NCBI RefSeq assembly: GCF_039831995.1
Contig: NZ_JBDOIO010000005.1
Coordinates: 868,001-932,000 of the forward strand
Reading direction: 5' to 3'
Source of the DNA: Paenibacillus pabuli
GTDB taxonomy: Bacteria; Bacillota; Bacilli; Paenibacillales; Paenibacillaceae
Length of the DNA: 64,000 nucleotides
Shown: positions 9,156-20,525 of the stretch, piece after piece
How the letters are laid out: each line of letters starts with the position of its first letter
Numbering within the stretch: the stretch's first letter is position 1
The notes under the pieces: generated by a model
Told to the model about the DNA's origin: nothing
The model's input: only the letters and a program-made list of their open reading frames with translations
The model's database searches: none
Translations under genes and position numbers: made by a program

Positions 9156-10094
9156 ATGGCTAAAGTTGTTAATAACGTAACAGAACTCATCGGAGGTACT
9201 CCGCTTGTTCGTCTCAACCGTATCGTACCTGAAGGCAGTGCTGAAGTATTCGTGAAACTTGAGTATCAGAACCCGGGATCGAGCGTCAAGGATCGTATCG
9301 CGATCAGTATCGTGGAAGAAGCGGAAAAAGAAGGCAAGCTGAAACCAGGTGATACCATTATTGAAGCAACAAGTGGTAACACGGGAATTGGCCTTGCAAT
9401 GGTAGCTGCAGCCAAAGGCTACAAGTCTGTTATTGTTATGCCTGAAACGATGAGCTTGGAGCGTCGTAACTTGCTTCGTGCCTATGGTTCTGAGCTTGTG
9501 CTCACGCCAGGATCCGAGGGAATGAACGGTGCTGTCAAAAAAGCAGAAGAATTGCTTAAGGAAAACCCAACGTACTTCATGGCTGAGCAGTTCAAGAATA
9601 AAGCAAACGTGAAAATTCACCGTGAAACAACAGGTCCTGAGATCGTTGAAGCGATTCAGTCTGTTGGCGGTACATTGGATGCTTTTGTTGCAGGAATTGG
9701 TACCGGCGGAACGATTACAGGTACAGGCGAAGTGCTGAAAGAAGCTTTCCCTTCAATTAAAGTTATTGCTGTAGAGCCAGCCGCATCTCCAATTTTGGCA
9801 GGCGGCAAGCCAGGTCCTCACAAAATCCAAGGGATCGGTGCCAACTTCATTCCTGAGATTCTGGATCAGGAAATCTATGACGAGATCATTCACATTGAGA
9901 ATGATGATGCATTCGAAACGGCTCGTCAGGTAGCGAAGGAAGAGGGCATTTTGTCCGGTATTTCTTCCGGTGCAGCGATTCGTGCAGGTCTGCAAGTAGC
10001 CAAACAGCTGGGTGCAGGCAAACGTGTTGTTGTCATCGTGCCAAGTAACGGAGAGCGTTACCTCAGCACACCGCTTTACAACTTTGAAGCTTAA
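9156..10094 (+). CDS. cysK: Cysteine synthase A (O-acetylserine thiol-lyase)
   Basis: A 312-residue PLP enzyme that makes cysteine from O-acetylserine and sulfide. It starts at ATG 9156 with AAGGAGGG. The PLP lysine is K45 in GSSVKDR. The substrate loop [11 protein letters not shown], the phosphate-binding [10 protein letters not shown] and the serine-rich SGISSGAA are all present, and the length is typical. It has its own promoter and terminator, so it is a single-gene unit lying between yacD and pabB as in B. subtilis. Confidence 0.97.
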   Translation: MAKVVNNVTELIGGTPLVRLNRIVPEGSAEVFVKLEYQNPGSSVKDRIAISIVEEAEKEGKLKPGDTIIEATSGNTGIGLAMVAAAKGYKSVIVMPETMSLERRNLLRAYGSELVLTPGSEGMNGAVKKAEELLKENPTYFMAEQFKNKANVKIHRETTGPEIVEAIQSVGGTLDAFVAGIGTGGTITGTGEVLKEAFPSIKVIAVEPAASPILAGGKPGPHKIQGIGANFIPEILDQEIYDEIIHIENDDAFETARQVAKEEGILSGISSGAAIRAGLQVAKQLGAGKRVVVIVPSNGERYLSTPLYNFEA

Positions 10095-10113
10095 GCGTAA
10101 GCATATTGATATT

Positions 10114-10152
10114 AATCCTCCGTGCCCACATGTTGGGTATGGAGGATTTTTT
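10114..10152 (+). terminator. Rho-independent terminator of cysK
   Basis: AATCCTCC pairs with GGAGGATT, with an inner GCCCA/TGGGT stem, followed by a T run to 10152. It lies upstream of the chosen pabB start. Confidence 0.9.
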
Positions 10153-10234
10153 GCTGAATGCTTTTAAAAGATGCGGTGCTTTAGTATACTATCAGACAAT
10201 AGAACTAGCGACAGATGGAGGGCGGCTAACCGCA

Positions 10235-11812
10235 ATGACACACCTGATGACAACATACGCCGACTGGACAGAGTGGGCCGGACAAGGCTGGACCATGATG
10301 CCGTATATGATCAAGTCGGATGAGGAGCCGGTTCATGGCGGTTTACCGTTAACATGGGAGGCAGCTTGGCACGAGGCGTCGCCTTATGCCATGGTGCTGG
10401 AGAACGGAAAGGGCGGAAGATATACATTTCTGGGGCTGCACCCGGTATCCGTTATTTCAGGCAAGGGACATGACGCGGTCATTCATGATCTGAAAGAAGG
10501 ATTGAAGTCAACAGATTCGGGCAAGCCGCTGGACGTATTAAAAAGGTGGTCAGCTCCGTACAATGCTCCCAAAGTGATCGGTGCTCCGGACTTTGGTGGG
10601 GGGAGTGCAGGTTATCTCAGCTATGACGTAGCCAGATCGCTGGAGAACCTGCCAACGTTAGCTGAAGACAATCCGGCCTTGCCTGACTACTGGTGGATGC
10701 GATTTGAAGAGCTTTGGGCATATGACCATGAACAAGAGGCGCTGTACTGCATGGTCCATCTGCCGTTAAGAGCGGAACCGGATGAGGCATACCTTCAAGT
10801 CTTGTATACAGAAGCCGAAAAGCGTGCTGAAGTCATGCGGCAGCGTTGGCTGCATATTCTGGGCTTTGCTCAAGCGGAGGAGCACCAGCAAGCATTGGAG
10901 CATCGCAGCAGGCACATGCATTTAGCTCAGGAGAAGGAGAAGGAGGATGCTGACAAGGAAACGGAGGGATGGCAGACTTCATTTCCCCAACAGGATTTTG
11001 AACAGGCTGTACGCACCGTACAGGAATATATCCGGCAGGGCGATGTGTTCCAAGTAAATCTTTCCTTGCGGCAGGAAAAGCGAATTCAATCCAGTGCCGA
11101 GCATATCTACGAATGGCTGCGCCTCGTGAACCCATCGCCTTATATGGGAATGCTTCGCAGCCCGGACTTCCAGCTGGTGAGTGGTTCACCGGAGCTTCTT
11201 GTCAAAGTGGATAACGGTAAGGTAAGTGCACGTCCAATCGCGGGCACACGGAGAAGAGGTCGTGACACAGCCGAGGATGAAGCCATGGCCGCTGAGCTGT
11301 TGAACAGTGAGAAGGAACGGGCTGAGCATATTATGCTGGTCGATCTGGAACGCAATGATATCGGGCGAATAGCAGCCTATGGGTCTGTTCATGTACCTGA
11401 ATTGATGACCATCGAGAAGTATTCGCATGTCATGCATCTGGTTTCCCAGGTGGAGGTAAGGCTTGCAGATGGTTTATCCGTTTTCGATGTCATTGCAGCC
11501 ACATTCCCTGGTGGAACGATTACCGGTGCTCCCAAGGTGCGGACCATGGAAATTATCGAGGAGCTTGAGCCTGTACGGAGAGGCCCATATACAGGATCAA
11601 TCGGGTGGATGGACTACAGTGGGAATATGGAGCTGAATATCGTCATACGAACACTGGCTATCAAGGATGGAATGGGCTATGTCCAAGCGGGAGCAGGCAT
11701 TGTCATTGACTCCGATCCGTATCGGGAATACAAGGAGTGCCGGAATAAAGCGAGAGCGATGATGAGGGCCGTGAACTATAGTGAGGAAGCGGAAGCGGTC
11801 AAATTAAAATAA
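10235..11812 (+). CDS. pabB: Aminodeoxychorismate synthase component I
   Basis: A 525-residue chorismate-utilising enzyme that, with the glutaminase PabA, makes 4-amino-4-deoxychorismate for folate. The frame is open upstream to 10106 through the cysK terminator, but ATG 10235 is preceded by GGAGGG (12 bases) and gives a normal N-terminus. Chorismate-binding signatures are PIAGTRRRG near residue 334, [14 protein letters not shown], and [20 protein letters not shown] with GPYTGSIGW near the C-terminus. An insert rich in Glu, Lys and Gln at about residues 220-250 looks like a flexible linker. It opens the pabB-pabA-pabC-folP-folB-folK cluster, so it is pabB rather than trpE. Confidence 0.93.
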   Translation: MTHLMTTYADWTEWAGQGWTMMPYMIKSDEEPVHGGLPLTWEAAWHEASPYAMVLENGKGGRYTFLGLHPVSVISGKGHDAVIHDLKEGLKSTDSGKPLDVLKRWSAPYNAPKVIGAPDFGGGSAGYLSYDVARSLENLPTLAEDNPALPDYWWMRFEELWAYDHEQEALYCMVHLPLRAEPDEAYLQVLYTEAEKRAEVMRQRWLHILGFAQAEEHQQALEHRSRHMHLAQEKEKEDADKETEGWQTSFPQQDFEQAVRTVQEYIRQGDVFQVNLSLRQEKRIQSSAEHIYEWLRLVNPSPYMGMLRSPDFQLVSGSPELLVKVDNGKVSARPIAGTRRRGRDTAEDEAMAAELLNSEKERAEHIMLVDLERNDIGRIAAYGSVHVPELMTIEKYSHVMHLVSQVEVRLADGLSVFDVIAATFPGGTITGAPKVRTMEIIEELEPVRRGPYTGSIGWMDYSGNMELNIVIRTLAIKDGMGYVQAGAGIVIDSDPYREYKECRNKARAMMRAVNYSEEAEAVKLK

Positions 11813-11861
11813 TCGAAGCAACCGTCATTATATCGACGGAAGAAGAGGGAGGAACGAGGAT

Positions 11862-12437
11862 ATGATTCTGGTTATCGACAATTATGATTCCTTCACGTAC
11901 AACCTGGTTCAATATCTGGGTGAACTGGGAGAAACGGTGGAGGTCCGCCGGAATGATGAGATTGATCTAGCAGGTATTGAGGCATTGGCACCTGATCATA
12001 TTTTGATCTCTCCTGGACCTTGTACTCCGAATGAAGCGGGGATCAGTCTGGCTGTCATCGATCAATTCAAGGGCAGTGTTCCAATCTTTGGCGTTTGTTT
12101 GGGACATCAAGCCATTGGACAAGCCTTTGGAGGCAACGTTATTCGTGCAGACCGCATGATGCATGGCAAAACCTCTGAAATGCATCATAACGGAACATCT
12201 GTATTTGCCGGACTGCCTTCTCCATTTACGGCAACCCGCTATCACTCCCTCATTGTGGAGCGCAGCAGTTTGCCCGATTGCCTGGAGATTACAGCCGAGA
12301 CGGCAGAAGGTGAAATTATGGGACTGCGCCATAAGGAGTTTGCTATTGAAGGTGTGCAGTTCCATCCTGAATCGATCATTACGGATCATGGGCATCAGAT
12401 GCTGCGCAACTTTCTGTCCCAGAAGGTGAAGGTATAG
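11862..12437 (+). CDS. pabA: Aminodeoxychorismate/anthranilate synthase glutamine amidotransferase
   Basis: A 191-residue class I glutaminase that supplies ammonia to PabB. The nucleophile is C79 in [11 protein letters not shown], and the catalytic His and Glu lie in VQFHPESI near residue 168. The N-terminus [19 protein letters not shown] is diagnostic. It sits between pabB and pabC; in Bacillus the same subunit also serves anthranilate synthase, so a dual role is possible here. A GGGAGGA-type site precedes the ATG. Confidence 0.95.
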   Translation: MILVIDNYDSFTYNLVQYLGELGETVEVRRNDEIDLAGIEALAPDHILISPGPCTPNEAGISLAVIDQFKGSVPIFGVCLGHQAIGQAFGGNVIRADRMMHGKTSEMHHNGTSVFAGLPSPFTATRYHSLIVERSSLPDCLEITAETAEGEIMGLRHKEFAIEGVQFHPESIITDHGHQMLRNFLSQKVKV

Positions 12438-12439
12438 GA

Positions 12440-13324
12440 ATGCAATACGCCGCGATAAACGGAAATGTGGTCCATATGGCGGCAGCCGTGGTTCCGGTAA
12501 CGGATCACGGCTTTTTGTACGGACTGGGCTTGTTTGAGACATTTCGGACCTATCAGGGAGTCCCCTTTTTGCTGGAACGTCATTTGGAACGAATGGCTGC
12601 AGGCTGTGCAGAGCTTGGGATCCCATTTACGACGACAGTAGAAGAAGTGAAAGACTGGATTAACCGTCTGCTGCAGGCAAACGGGCTTTCGGATGCGTAT
12701 GTACGGTACACGGTTTCAGCAGGAGAAGCTGCACTTGGATTGCCCTCCGGGGATTATGAAAATCCCAATCATATCGTATTTGTAAAAGCATTACCTGAGC
12801 CCTCCCCATCCTTATACGAGAAGGGCAGATTGCTTCAGTGCTTATCGACAGTTCGGAACACACCTGAAGGAAATATCCGATTCAAATCACTGCACTACAT
12901 GAACAGCATTCTTGCCAAACGAGAATTGAATGGATACGGTAAGCTCGCTGAAGGGGCGGAAGGCCTGCAGTTCACCCGGGAAGGTCATGTGGCTGAAGGC
13001 ATTGTCAGCAATGTATTCTGGGTACGGCAGGGTGTTCTCCATACGCCATCCATTGATACGGGGATTTTACCAGGCATTACTCGGGCAGCAGTTCTGGAAC
13101 TTGCAGCTTATATGGGAGTGGCCAGCGTCGAAGGATTATATACCTGGGGTGAGCTGCAGGAAGCAGATGAAATATTCCTGACAGGATCGGTGGCAGAGCT
13201 GGTGCCTGTTACCACTTTACGGGGGCAGAACGGAAACGAAACGATAATCAGCAACGGACATATCGGCCCGGTTACAGCAGCACTTCTGGGTATGTACCGT
13301 CAGAAAGCGGGGTATACTTCATGA
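12440..13324 (+). CDS. pabC: 4-amino-4-deoxychorismate lyase
   Basis: A 294-residue fold-type IV PLP enzyme that splits aminodeoxychorismate into p-aminobenzoate and pyruvate. It starts two bases after the pabA stop and its stop overlaps the folP start. Family features are VTDHGFLYGLGLFETFRTYQG at the N-terminus, the lysine in FKSLHYMNSILAKRE as Schiff-base candidate, EGIVSNVFWV, and PGITRAAVLELA. The relatives are D-amino acid and branched-chain transaminases; the operon position decides in favour of PabC. Confidence 0.94.
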   Translation: MQYAAINGNVVHMAAAVVPVTDHGFLYGLGLFETFRTYQGVPFLLERHLERMAAGCAELGIPFTTTVEEVKDWINRLLQANGLSDAYVRYTVSAGEAALGLPSGDYENPNHIVFVKALPEPSPSLYEKGRLLQCLSTVRNTPEGNIRFKSLHYMNSILAKRELNGYGKLAEGAEGLQFTREGHVAEGIVSNVFWVRQGVLHTPSIDTGILPGITRAAVLELAAYMGVASVEGLYTWGELQEADEIFLTGSVAELVPVTTLRGQNGNETIISNGHIGPVTAALLGMYRQKAGYTS

Positions 13325-14184
13325 CACTCACACCAGTCATTTATGAACGGAACTATTCATGGGGGCCGGCTGAACTCAAGCTTGGCACACGGACACAGAT
13401 CATGGGCATCCTTAATGTTACGCCGGATTCCTTCTCCGATGGAGGTCGCTACAATCAGGTAGACCTGGCAGTTGCCCATGCAATACAGATGATGGAGGAT
13501 GGCGCAGATCTGATTGATATCGGCGGTGAATCCACGCGCCCAGGGTCGGAGGTCGTCAGTGCCGAGGAAGAGCTCAGCCGAATCATACCTGTAATCGAGG
13601 CATTACGGCTGCAGGCTCCGCACATTCCGATATCCGTGGATACCTATAAGGCGGAGGTTGGCCGTCAGGCCATTTTAGCCGGTGCTCACATTATTAACGA
13701 TGTATGGGGAGCCAAGGCCGACCCGGATATGGCCCGCACGGCTGCCGAGCTGGGATGTCCAATCATTTTGATGCACAATAGACCTGAGCGAGACTACACG
13801 AATTATTTGGATGATGTGGTTCAGGATCTGCAGGAAAGTATTCAAGTTGCCCTGGACGCTGGAGTGAATCCGGATCAGATTATTCTCGACCCTGGTATTG
13901 GCTTTGTGAAGGATCTTACGGAGAATCTGACTCTTATGTCATCCCTTGGACTGCTTAACGAGATGGGGTATCCGGTCCTGCTGGCTACTTCGCGCAAACG
14001 ATTCATCCAGAATACCCTTCAAGTGCAGGCCAATGATGCAGTAGAAGGGACGGCTGCAACGGTTGCATTCGGCATCGCCCAAGGCTGCCAAATGGTCCGG
14101 GTTCATGATGTGAAGCCGATCCGGCGGACGGCGGACATGTGTGATGCCATGCTGTATGCCTCTCCGGGTCTGCGGAGGAAATAA
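13321..14184 (+). CDS. folP: Dihydropteroate synthase
   Basis: A 287-residue TIM-barrel enzyme that joins p-aminobenzoate to hydroxymethyl-dihydropterin pyrophosphate; it is the sulfonamide target. Signatures are GILNVTPDSFSDGG near residue 28, DIGGESTRPGS, the pterin-pocket INDVWG, DPGIGFVKD and the ATSRKRF loop. ATG 13321 overlaps the end of pabC (ATGA junction). This is the sul gene position in B. subtilis. Confidence 0.97.
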   Translation: MTLTPVIYERNYSWGPAELKLGTRTQIMGILNVTPDSFSDGGRYNQVDLAVAHAIQMMEDGADLIDIGGESTRPGSEVVSAEEELSRIIPVIEALRLQAPHIPISVDTYKAEVGRQAILAGAHIINDVWGAKADPDMARTAAELGCPIILMHNRPERDYTNYLDDVVQDLQESIQVALDAGVNPDQIILDPGIGFVKDLTENLTLMSSLGLLNEMGYPVLLATSRKRFIQNTLQVQANDAVEGTAATVAFGIAQGCQMVRVHDVKPIRRTADMCDAMLYASPGLRRK

Positions 14185-14290
14185 CCTGGCGGGTCCGGAT
14201 GACCCGTTCTGTGGAAGCGCAGCGTTTTGCATGAGGTAATGAACGAGTAGTGACACATAATTTTAATATTATAGAAGGCGGGCGGATCTT

Positions 14291-14653
14291 ATGGACAGAA
14301 TGGTACTTCATCGGATGGAATATTACGGATATCATGGTGTTTTTGCAGAAGAACGGAAGCTCGGACAGCGCTACTATATTGATCTGGAGATTGATATGGA
14401 TCTGGGTGATGCCGGACGTAACGATGATCTGACCAAGACGATCAACTATGCAGAAATCCATGAACTTGTGAAACAAATTGTTGAAAACAAATCATTCCAG
14501 TTAATTGAAGCTTTGGGCGAACATATTGCATCTTCGTTACTGGACACTTATACTATTATCAATGCTTTGACAGTCAAGGTGACGAAGCCACATCCGCCGT
14601 TTGATATTCATTTTGAGGGCGTGACGGTAGAGCTTCGCCGCACAAGAAAGTGA
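14291..14653 (+). CDS. folB: Dihydroneopterin aldolase
   Basis: A 120-residue enzyme that cleaves dihydroneopterin to 6-hydroxymethyl-dihydropterin and glycolaldehyde. The N-terminus MVLHRMEYYGYHGVFAEE carries the conserved Tyr/His/Gly and Glu residues, and the C-terminus VKVTKPHPP holds the catalytic lysine. The ribosome binding site before ATG 14291 is weak. The 106-base gap after folP contains a CGGGTC/GACCCG hairpin at 14190-14206 of unknown meaning. Confidence 0.95.
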   Translation: MDRMVLHRMEYYGYHGVFAEERKLGQRYYIDLEIDMDLGDAGRNDDLTKTINYAEIHELVKQIVENKSFQLIEALGEHIASSLLDTYTIINALTVKVTKPHPPFDIHFEGVTVELRRTRK

Positions 14654-14662
14654 GAATCGATC

Positions 14663-15211
14663 ATGATCGCACATTCGACCTCTGAATATTCAGAGGCTTA
14701 TATTGCTTTAGGGGCCAATTTGGGTGACCGGGAACAGACACTGCTTGAAGCGTTGACTTTACTGGATGCGCACCCTGACATAGAGGTCCAGCGTTGTTCA
14801 TCGCTATATGAGACAGAGCCTGTAGGTCATGTGGACCAGCCTTCGTTTCTGAATATGGCAGCTGCTGTACAGACGCGTCTAGCTCCCGAGCAGCTCCTGA
14901 CCGAATTGCTTGATGTCGAGAATCGGCTAGGGCGAGTCCGCGATATTCGCTGGGGTCCCCGAACGGTAGATCTCGATTTGCTCTGGATGGATGGGCAGAG
15001 TCGGGATACCGAATTGCTTCAATTACCACATCCGCGGATGGGAGAACGGGCATTTGTGCTTGTTCCATTGTCGGATATCGTACCTGAAGGCGAGCTTTCA
15101 GGCTTGTATACCTATGTACACTCATCGTTGTCTGTACTGGATGGAAAGGATGGAATACAGCTTTGGAAAACGTGCAACTGGCGAGCCGCATCCGGGCCTT
15201 TCGGAAGCTGA
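14663..15211 (+). CDS. folK: 2-amino-4-hydroxy-6-hydroxymethyldihydropteridine pyrophosphokinase
   Basis: A 182-residue kinase that transfers pyrophosphate from ATP to hydroxymethyl-dihydropterin, the step before FolP. Motifs are YIALGANLGDRE at the N-terminus and the Mg/ATP-binding RWGPRTVDLDLLW, then LPHPRMGERAFVLVPL. Its last 49 bases overlap the following small HTH gene in another frame, as in the folK-yazB junction of Bacillus. Confidence 0.95.
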   Translation: MIAHSTSEYSEAYIALGANLGDREQTLLEALTLLDAHPDIEVQRCSSLYETEPVGHVDQPSFLNMAAAVQTRLAPEQLLTELLDVENRLGRVRDIRWGPRTVDLDLLWMDGQSRDTELLQLPHPRMGERAFVLVPLSDIVPEGELSGLYTYVHSSLSVLDGKDGIQLWKTCNWRAASGPFGS

Positions 15212-15366
15212 AAGGTTTAACACAACAGGAACTTGCCGCTGGGACTGGCATATCGCTGGCTATTCTGGGAACGATTGAACGGGGGAACCGCAAGGTATCC
15301 GTACAGGAGCTGGATCGCATTGCGAACGTGCTGAACATCAGCGTTGAAGAATTGCAGGGCAAGTAG
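15163..15366 (+). CDS. yazB: Small XRE-family HTH DNA-binding protein (YazB-like)
   Basis: A 67-residue protein made almost entirely of a Cro/CI-type helix-turn-helix (residues 8-62): RIRAFRKLKGLTQQELA, then GISLAILGTIERGNRK and a C-terminal VSVQELDRIANVLNI. It starts at TTG 15163 inside folK, with AAAGGATGG about 10 bases upstream. Conserved position between folK and dusB matches yazB of B. subtilis. The target is unknown; it may act on this operon or on sporulation genes, but nothing here shows which. Confidence 0.85.
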   Translation: MENVQLASRIRAFRKLKGLTQQELAAGTGISLAILGTIERGNRKVSVQELDRIANVLNISVEELQGK

Positions 15367-15508
15367 AAATAATTCACTGTAGTCACTTATGATTCATATA
15401 ACGTGTTTACGAAGACACATATCGTTAATCGTTGATTGTAATATATAGCAGAACATAACCGGGATTCATGCAAGAATCTGCGGTACTTAGAAGGAGAGAA
15501 ACACTGAA

Positions 15509-16528
15509 ATGCTGAAAATCGGTGGCATTGAAATGAAAAACCAGGTCGTACTTGCGCCGATGGCTGGCGTGTGTAATCCGGCTTTTCGTCTGATCGCAAA
15601 AGAATTTGGAACAGGCCTTGTATGTGCGGAGATGGTAAGTGGCAAAGCTATCGTCCATGGCAATAAGCGTACACGTGAGATGCTGTTTGTAGATGAGCGG
15701 GAGAAACCGCTGAGTCTCCAGATTTTCGGGGGAGACCGTGAAGCGCTTGTAGAAGCAGCCAAAATTGTGGACAAAGAAACCAACGCCGATATCATCGACA
15801 TCAACATGGGATGCCCTGTGCCAAAAGTAACGAATTGCGACGCAGGAGCACGTTGGTTGCTTGATCCGAACAAAATTTATGATATGGTATCCGCTGTAGT
15901 GGACGCCGTCGAGAAGCCCGTGACCGTCAAGATGCGTATCGGCTGGGATAACGAGCATATCTTCGTGGTTGAGAACGCGCTTGCGGTTGAACGCGCTGGA
16001 GGACAGGCGGTAAGTGTGCACGGCCGTACGCGTGAGCAGCTCTACACAGGTACAGCAGACTGGTCACACATCAAAAATGTAAAAGAAGCGGTGTCCATCC
16101 CGGTGATCGGGAACGGAGATGTATCCTCACCGGAAGATGCACGTCGCATGCTGGACGAAACGGGCTGTGATGGGGTCATGATCGGCCGAGCTGCACTGGG
16201 TAACCCATGGATGCTGTACCGTACCATTCAGTACCTGAGTTCCGGGGAATTACTTCCTGATCCTGGCGCAGAAGAGAAGATTCGTGTTGCCATTCTCCAT
16301 ATGGACCGTCTGATTGCTCTGAAGAATGAGAACGTAGCAGTGAAGGAGATGCGTAAACATCTGGCTTGGTACCTGAAAGGATTGAAAGGCTCTGCACGCA
16401 TTAAGGACGTTATTATGGAAGGAACCAAACGTGATGAAATGGTGCAAATTCTGGAGAACTTTGTAGGCCAGCTTCATCATGAAGAGCACCTAGAAGCGGA
16501 ATCAGCGGTAGCCGAAAATGCATCCTGA
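15509..16528 (+). CDS. dusB: tRNA-dihydrouridine synthase (DusB family)
   Basis: A 339-residue FMN enzyme that reduces uridines in tRNA. The N-terminus APMAGVCNPAFR is typical, the active-site cysteine lies in INMGCPVPKV, KMRIGWD binds FMN/substrate, and GNGDVSSPEDARRM and VMIGRAALGNPW form the flavin phosphate site. ATG 15509 follows AGAAGGAGAG. It is the yacF equivalent downstream of folK-yazB. The 142-base gap before it holds no other gene. Confidence 0.95.
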   Translation: MLKIGGIEMKNQVVLAPMAGVCNPAFRLIAKEFGTGLVCAEMVSGKAIVHGNKRTREMLFVDEREKPLSLQIFGGDREALVEAAKIVDKETNADIIDINMGCPVPKVTNCDAGARWLLDPNKIYDMVSAVVDAVEKPVTVKMRIGWDNEHIFVVENALAVERAGGQAVSVHGRTREQLYTGTADWSHIKNVKEAVSIPVIGNGDVSSPEDARRMLDETGCDGVMIGRAALGNPWMLYRTIQYLSSGELLPDPGAEEKIRVAILHMDRLIALKNENVAVKEMRKHLAWYLKGLKGSARIKDVIMEGTKRDEMVQILENFVGQLHHEEHLEAESAVAENAS

Positions 16529-16535
16529 TCCTGTC

Positions 16536-16552
16536 CTGTAAAACGTTTACAG
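16536..16552. promoter_or_regulatory. Inverted repeat upstream of the greA promoter
   Basis: CTGTAAA-ACG-TTTACAG is a perfect 7-base inverted repeat 17 bases before the greA -35. No T run follows, so it looks more like a protein site than a terminator. The protein is unknown. Confidence 0.35.
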
Positions 16553-16569
16553 ATATAAGGGGCGTAACA

Positions 16570-16598
16570 TTGACTTTTCGAGACCGTTCCCCTATAAT
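16570..16598 (+). promoter_or_regulatory. Sigma-A promoter of greA
   Basis: TTGACT (16570-16575), a 17-base spacer and a perfect TATAAT (16593-16598). It starts a leader of about 170 bases before the greA ATG. Confidence 0.8.
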
Positions 16599-16772
16599 TT
16601 CACAGTATAAATTCGCCATGTGCGTTATAAGGCTAGTGCATCAGGAGGAACGTTCTGTTTCTCTGGAGAACTTCATATAGTTTTGAAGATATATGCGGTC
16701 GGAGCTCTGTAATCAGCGTTGGTTCCGTTGCCGCGCAATCAAATTATTCCCATGACAGGAGAATCGGTTGAG

Positions 16773-17252
16773 ATGAGCGATAAGGAAGTTATCCTTACAC
16801 AAGAGGGACTCAAGAAGCTGGAAGAAGAACTGGAAACACTGAAATCGGTTAAGCGCCGCGAAGTGGCTGAACGGATCAAAGTAGCCATCGGGTATGGCGA
16901 TATCAGTGAAAACTCCGAATATGAAGACGCGAAGAATGAACAGGCCTTTATTGAAGGTCGTATCATTACTCTGGAGAAAATGCTTCGGAATGCGCGGATC
17001 ATCAACAGCGATGAAATTGATACCGATGCGGTAAGCGTGGGTGCAACTGTTACTGTAGAAGATCTGGAATTCGGAGACATTACAGAGTACACAATCGTAG
17101 GTACCGCGGAATCCAATCCGCTTCAGAACAAAATATCGAACGAAAGCCCTGTTGGAAAAGCCATTTTGGGTAAGAAAAAAGGTACTGTTGTTGACGTAAG
17201 CGTACCAGCTGGCGTAATTCAATATAAAATTGTAGATATTAAGAAGCAATAG
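16773..17252 (+). CDS. greA: Transcription elongation factor GreA
   Basis: A 159-residue factor that rescues backtracked RNA polymerase by stimulating transcript cleavage. The frame is open to 16719, but ATG 16773 behind AGGAGA gives the usual 157-160 residue protein starting [20 protein letters not shown]. The N-terminal coiled coil (about 10-75) carries the acidic tip [18 protein letters not shown], and the C-terminal FKBP-like domain ends [18 protein letters not shown]. It lies between dusB and lysS with its own promoter and terminator. Confidence 0.97.
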   Translation: MSDKEVILTQEGLKKLEEELETLKSVKRREVAERIKVAIGYGDISENSEYEDAKNEQAFIEGRIITLEKMLRNARIINSDEIDTDAVSVGATVTVEDLEFGDITEYTIVGTAESNPLQNKISNESPVGKAILGKKKGTVVDVSVPAGVIQYKIVDIKKQ

Positions 17253-17288
17253 TTAGTATATTGTAATGAAGCAGTCGGGCACTGAGAC

Positions 17289-17314
17289 AAAAGCTTCCTT
17301 AGGGAAGCTTTTTT
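17289..17314 (+). terminator. Rho-independent terminator of greA
   Basis: AAAAGCTTCC and GGAAGCTTTT form a 10-base stem with a TTAG loop, ending in six T. Confidence 0.9.
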
Positions 17315-17375
17315 CAACATTTGAGGAAGAACACATCTGAGGATGTCTGCAATGTAAATAAGGAGATGAATATAG

Positions 17376-18890
<1,515 letters not shown>

Positions 18891-18918
18891 TAAGGAACGT
18901 ATTACACGTTCATAATAG

Positions 18919-18964
18919 AAGAGGAACCTGCCGTTCAGTAACAAGCTGGGGCAAGTTCCTCTTT
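18919..18964 (+). terminator. Probable terminator of lysS
   Basis: AAGAGGAAC pairs with GTTCCTCTT, and the inner CTGCC/GGCA extends the stem. The T run is short (three). Confidence 0.7.
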
Positions 18965-19049
18965 AGGTTTACATAAGGACGCTTTACACGGCTCCTTTGG
19001 TTCGTTTGATCTGATTACAGATTGTATTATGTTAAAAGAGGTGCCCTTC

Positions 19050-20387
19050 ATGAAATTCAGGCTTCACATTGCCAAATTTCTGTCACCCCCGCTTATCTTG
19101 GTTGGTGGTTTCCTGCTGATTATTGCCATGGGTACCATTCTGCTGATGCTGCCCATTTCGAACCGAAGCGGTGAGCATTTGGCGTTCATTGATGCTTTAT
19201 TTACCTCAACATCAGCAGCATGTGTGACCGGACTTGTCGTTGTGGATGTAGGAACGACGTTTAACCTGTTTGGGCAGATTGTCATCATGGTACTTATGCA
19301 GCTTGGTGGACTCGGCTTCATGACCATTGCAACTCTGTTTGCGCTTGTCCTGGGTAAACGGATATCCCTTAAAGACAGGCTGCTTCTGAAAGAGGCAATC
19401 AATGCAGACAGCATGGAGGGGATTGTGCGCATTATCCGTAAGGTGCTGATCTTTTCGTTCACGATTGAGGGTGTGGCTGCTGTGATACTGGCCTTGCGCT
19501 GGGCAGCAGAGATGCCTTTGGGACAAGCAGCCTACTATGGTATATTCCACTCGGTTTCCCTGTTTAATAACGGTGGATTTGACCTGTTTGGGAACAGCTT
19601 TCAGTATTATACCGGGGACCTGTTGTTTAACCTGACTGCATCCGTGCTCGTTATATCTGGTGGACTCGGCTTTGTGGTCCTGAATGATCTGTTTGAATTT
19701 CACAAACGCCGCCGTTTATCTCTACAGTCGAAGCTGGTGCTTTCCGTTTCGGGTGCCCTGATTGGTATTGGTGCCCTTGTGTTGTTTATCTTTGAATTCA
19801 CCAATGGACACACGCTGGCTTCACTGAGCTGGCCTGAGAAGATCTATGCTTCCATCTTCCAGTCTGTTTCTACGCGATCCTCTGGTACAAGCTCGATTGA
19901 TATAACGGAGATGAGACAGGCTACCCAGTTTTTCTTCATTCTGTTGATGTTCATTGGTGCTTCACCGGGTTCAACGGGTGGCGGAATTAAGACAACGACG
20001 TTCTTGATTATGATTGGAGCAGTGTACGCCATGATTCGCGGCAATAAGGATATTGTATTTTTCCGTCATCGTGTTCCGAAGGAACTGCTTATGAGGGCGC
20101 TGACCATCATTATGGTATCTTTAATTATCTTTATGGTTGTGGTCATGCTCCTGCTTACAACGGAGGATGCACCATTCCTGCCACTGATGTTTGAAGCTGC
20201 TTCCGCAATAGGTACGGTGGGTCTGTCCGTAGGGGTGACTGCTGAATTAACGGATATAGGAAAACTCATTATCTGTTTTACGATGTTTATTGGCCGGATC
20301 GGACCATTAACCATCGCTTATGCGCTCCGTCCGCGTAAAGAGAAAAAGTTGTACCGCCATCCGGAAGGCCGGATTATTATCGGATAA
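19050..20387 (+). CDS. Ktr/Trk-family potassium uptake channel subunit
   Basis: A 445-residue integral membrane protein of the TrkH/KtrB/HKT superfamily. ATG 19050 is preferred over ATG 19029 because AAAGAGGTG lies six bases before it; the length equals B. subtilis KtrB (445). Four membrane-pore-membrane repeats are visible, with pore loops TSTSAACVTGL, FNNGGFDLFG, VSTRSSGTSSID and ASAIGTVGLSVG, each with the selectivity-filter glycine, and the gating stretch GSTGGGIKTTT before the last repeat. It needs a cytosolic RCK partner (KtrA or KtrC); none adjoins it, so it resembles the lone ktrD arrangement. Confidence 0.93.
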   Translation: MKFRLHIAKFLSPPLILVGGFLLIIAMGTILLMLPISNRSGEHLAFIDALFTSTSAACVTGLVVVDVGTTFNLFGQIVIMVLMQLGGLGFMTIATLFALVLGKRISLKDRLLLKEAINADSMEGIVRIIRKVLIFSFTIEGVAAVILALRWAAEMPLGQAAYYGIFHSVSLFNNGGFDLFGNSFQYYTGDLLFNLTASVLVISGGLGFVVLNDLFEFHKRRRLSLQSKLVLSVSGALIGIGALVLFIFEFTNGHTLASLSWPEKIYASIFQSVSTRSSGTSSIDITEMRQATQFFFILLMFIGASPGSTGGGIKTTTFLIMIGAVYAMIRGNKDIVFFRHRVPKELLMRALTIIMVSLIIFMVVVMLLLTTEDAPFLPLMFEAASAIGTVGLSVGVTAELTDIGKLIICFTMFIGRIGPLTIAYALRPRKEKKLYRHPEGRIIIG

Positions 20388-20389
20388 GG

Positions 20390-20456
20390 AAAACCGCCAG
20401 ACAGCGGTCTAACGCCTGCTATAACAGGAATTAGACTCGAAGTGTCTGGCGGTTTT
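20390..20456. terminator. Terminator after the potassium channel gene, possibly bidirectional
   Basis: AAAACCGCCAGACA and TGTCTGGCGGTTTT form a 14-base stem around a 39-base branched loop. It lies between the channel gene and the convergent tetR gene. Confidence 0.85.
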
Positions 20457-20525
20457 ATTTTGTTTACGGGCGCGACTTCCGATGTTTTGCTTTCGTCTGG
20501 TTGTAATGGAACTGTATTCGAGCTT

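Noticed and set aside
10106..10234. N-terminal extension of PabB from 10106
   Set aside because: It runs through the cysK terminator and lacks a ribosome binding site.
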